NCBI GenBank assembly: GCA_035041965.1
Contig: JAPYMA010000408.1
Location: 1 to 64,000 of the forward strand
Reading direction: 5' to 3'
From: Anisakis pegreffii
Taxonomy: Eukaryota; Nematoda; Chromadorea; Rhabditida; Anisakidae
DNA: 64,000 nt
Notes under the pieces: generated by a model
What the model saw: only the letters and a program-made list of their open reading frames with translations
What the model was told of the DNA's origin: nothing
Databases searched by the model: none
In this document: positions 62,501 through 64,000 of the stretch, piece by piece
How the letters are laid out: each line of letters starts with the position of its first letter
Position numbering within the stretch: position 1 is the stretch's first letter
Translations under genes and position numbers: made by a program

Positions 62501-63840
62501 TTCATACACAAAATAACAATGTACTGCATTGAAACCACAGCTCGTCTTGCTGCCGTTCATCTGAAACGGTAAAATTTACTTAAAATGTCGACGATTGGTC
62601 ATACGCCTCCACATATTTTATTTGGCTTTTGAAACTACCTGAACTCCATATTTATTTCATTCAAATACTTTCTCTGCACAGCTCACTTCTTTTGCAATGG
62701 ACAATCAATTTAAGTATAGTATGGTAAGGTCTTATCATCAAAACGTTCAAAAGACTTTGATACAGTGAGTTCTGTGTTGCAGACTTAGAGGATGCTGCAA
62801 TTTCGTTAAGTCAGAAAATGTGATTCTTAAACTTTGCTCTCAGGTCAACAGGTTTTGTATACAGCCAACTGAATTTTACTTAATGATTGAATTACTGCCA
62901 AAGAACACATACCAAACTTGCTGGTTTTATTAGCGGCTAGTTAATGGACTTTTGGATTAGTTTCATAAATTGCGGTATATGAAAGTTGACTTCGAAGATT
63001 ACGCATTGTGATTGTAGTAAATGCTCGTTGATACTGTCATTCGGTCCGTATGAATCCGTATGGGCAACCATGGGCAAAACAGCAATTGAAATGCTTGAAT
63101 TTGGAGAGTCAATTATGAAACGAGGTGGTGGTAATGCGCTGAGTGTTGGTCGAATCAAAGATTGCTTTGTGCTGATGCAAACGCTCGAAGATGAGATCGA
63201 CGTCAGCGATCAATATCTCAAATTCTTTTTTTAGTATCCATTAAATCATGTCCACAAAATTTCTATGACAGCAAAGCATTACTGGAGTAGTTGACATTAT
63301 GCAGTGAACGTTGAAGGTTTTGTAGTCTTCAGTTCGTGAGTTTCTGAAATTTTTTATCGATTGCGATCGAATTGTGAGAGAAACTGAAAGGAAAAGAAGA
63401 CGGAAACTGATAAAGAATCATGATATTCTAGGTGATATGCAATCAGCTATGTAATGCTATACATTCCAGAGAGTGAAAAAATTAGCGAACGAAGCGTTGG
63501 ACGAACGGAGCGATATGAATCGAGATAGAAATCCACTCGTTCGGGCGATTAAAATCATTAGAGAAATTGACGAAAATCTTGAAGAAGTGAGTTGCTAAAC
63601 TTTATTAAGAAACACCAGTTTTAGAGATGTGAGTATAAATTGTAAGTACACTAATATTGTGCATAATGAAATATTAATTGTAAGCAAAAGTTGCTCTAAT
63701 CCTACTACAACTGTTTCACTTTGCAGAGCGGAATTGCTTCGTTGGCAGAGAACGGTAACTCGGACGCACTCAAAGCAGTTATCGTTTTTGTGTCATCTCA
63801 TTTCACAACGCTTACCAAGCTTCTTAATAATCCTATTTAG
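59516..63840 (+). CDS. Unrecognised multi-exon protein (5' end not found)
   Basis: Exons: 59516-59788, 60230-60410, 60555-60824, 61020-61157, 61308-61431, 61817-62096, 62342-62568, 62783-62843, 62998-63201, 63470-63586, 63727-63840 (TAG). All joints keep phase with GT-AG sites, giving 662 residues plus an unknown N-terminus. I do not recognise the family. The protein is soluble-looking and helix-rich. It has a basic Lys cluster (MGKKSVGKKKKSKVAQK, about residue 153), Leu-rich helical stretches (RMVRLLTDILGC, CILSTIQLLHLLYS, VGRIKDCFVLMQTLEDEID), several Cys near CDCSKC, and a hydrophobic C-terminal helix (ALKAVIVFVSSHFTTLTKLL). The first listed exon opens after TTTCAG in phase 0, so there is at least one exon upstream. 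A segment at 62153-62216 also reads open after TATCAG but lacks a donor and is left out. Confidence 0.6.
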
Positions 63841-64000
63841 CAAACTGTTTAATAGGGAAAAATGCTTTGATCAGTAAAAATCATTGCGAAACTTTTCCGT
63901 TTAGTTTACATCCGTCAAGAAGATTTGTGGCATTTGAATATGCTGGCCAGCAAATTTGAAATCGAAATCTAGTTGAATCATTGCGGTTCGAATCTCTCAC

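Noticed and set aside
63970..64000. GGTTCGAATC box near the right edge, like a tRNA T-arm
   Set aside because: The flanking bases do not form a 5-bp T stem, and no acceptor or anticodon stem is visible upstream.

Overview
The window is nuclear DNA of a nematode. It is AT-rich, all genes are split by introns with TTTCAG-like 3' splice sites, the two recognisable genes are animal housekeeping and polarity genes, and one intergenic segment carries degenerate copies of the nematode telomere hexamer TTAGGC. I cannot name the species. All homology statements rest on recall of the protein families; no search was run.

Layout. Positions 1-3931 hold the 3' part of a gene built as a tandem array. A 260-bp unit is repeated 14 times; each unit reads as one 111-bp phase-0 exon (37 residues, charged and helical-looking) plus one 149-bp GT-AG intron. 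A diverged terminal exon encodes a last repeat and a C-terminal membrane anchor. At 6494-7247 lies a small secreted Ig-like gene (+). From 27940 down to 8510 (-) runs INTS1, the largest Integrator subunit, which I resolved into 38 coding exons (about 2,070 residues). From 37409 to 50344 (+) runs dlg-1, the MAGUK scaffold discs large (L27, three PDZ, SH3, guanylate-kinase-like; 20 exons, about 929 residues). INTS1 and dlg-1 are head to head, about 9.5 kb apart. From 57925 down to 52615 (-) lies a single-pass membrane protein with a thrombospondin type-1 repeat and two possible C-terminal ends. From 59516 to 63840 (+) lies a multi-exon gene I do not recognise.

Between the genes are repeats and gene debris: a 232-bp GC-rich insertion in a dlg-1 intron with perfect 12-bp terminal inverted repeats and a 12-bp target duplication, a foldback element in an INTS1 intron, a dispersed repeat present twice, perfect hairpins, microsatellites, and short coding-like fragments (GPCR-like, PLAT-like, and a stop-interrupted one).

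The genes show no operon-like spacing and no obvious joint function: INTS1 acts in nuclear snRNA and mRNA 3'-end processing, DLG-1 at epithelial junctions, the TSP1 protein at the cell surface. The most unusual feature is the exon-intron tandem array at the left edge.
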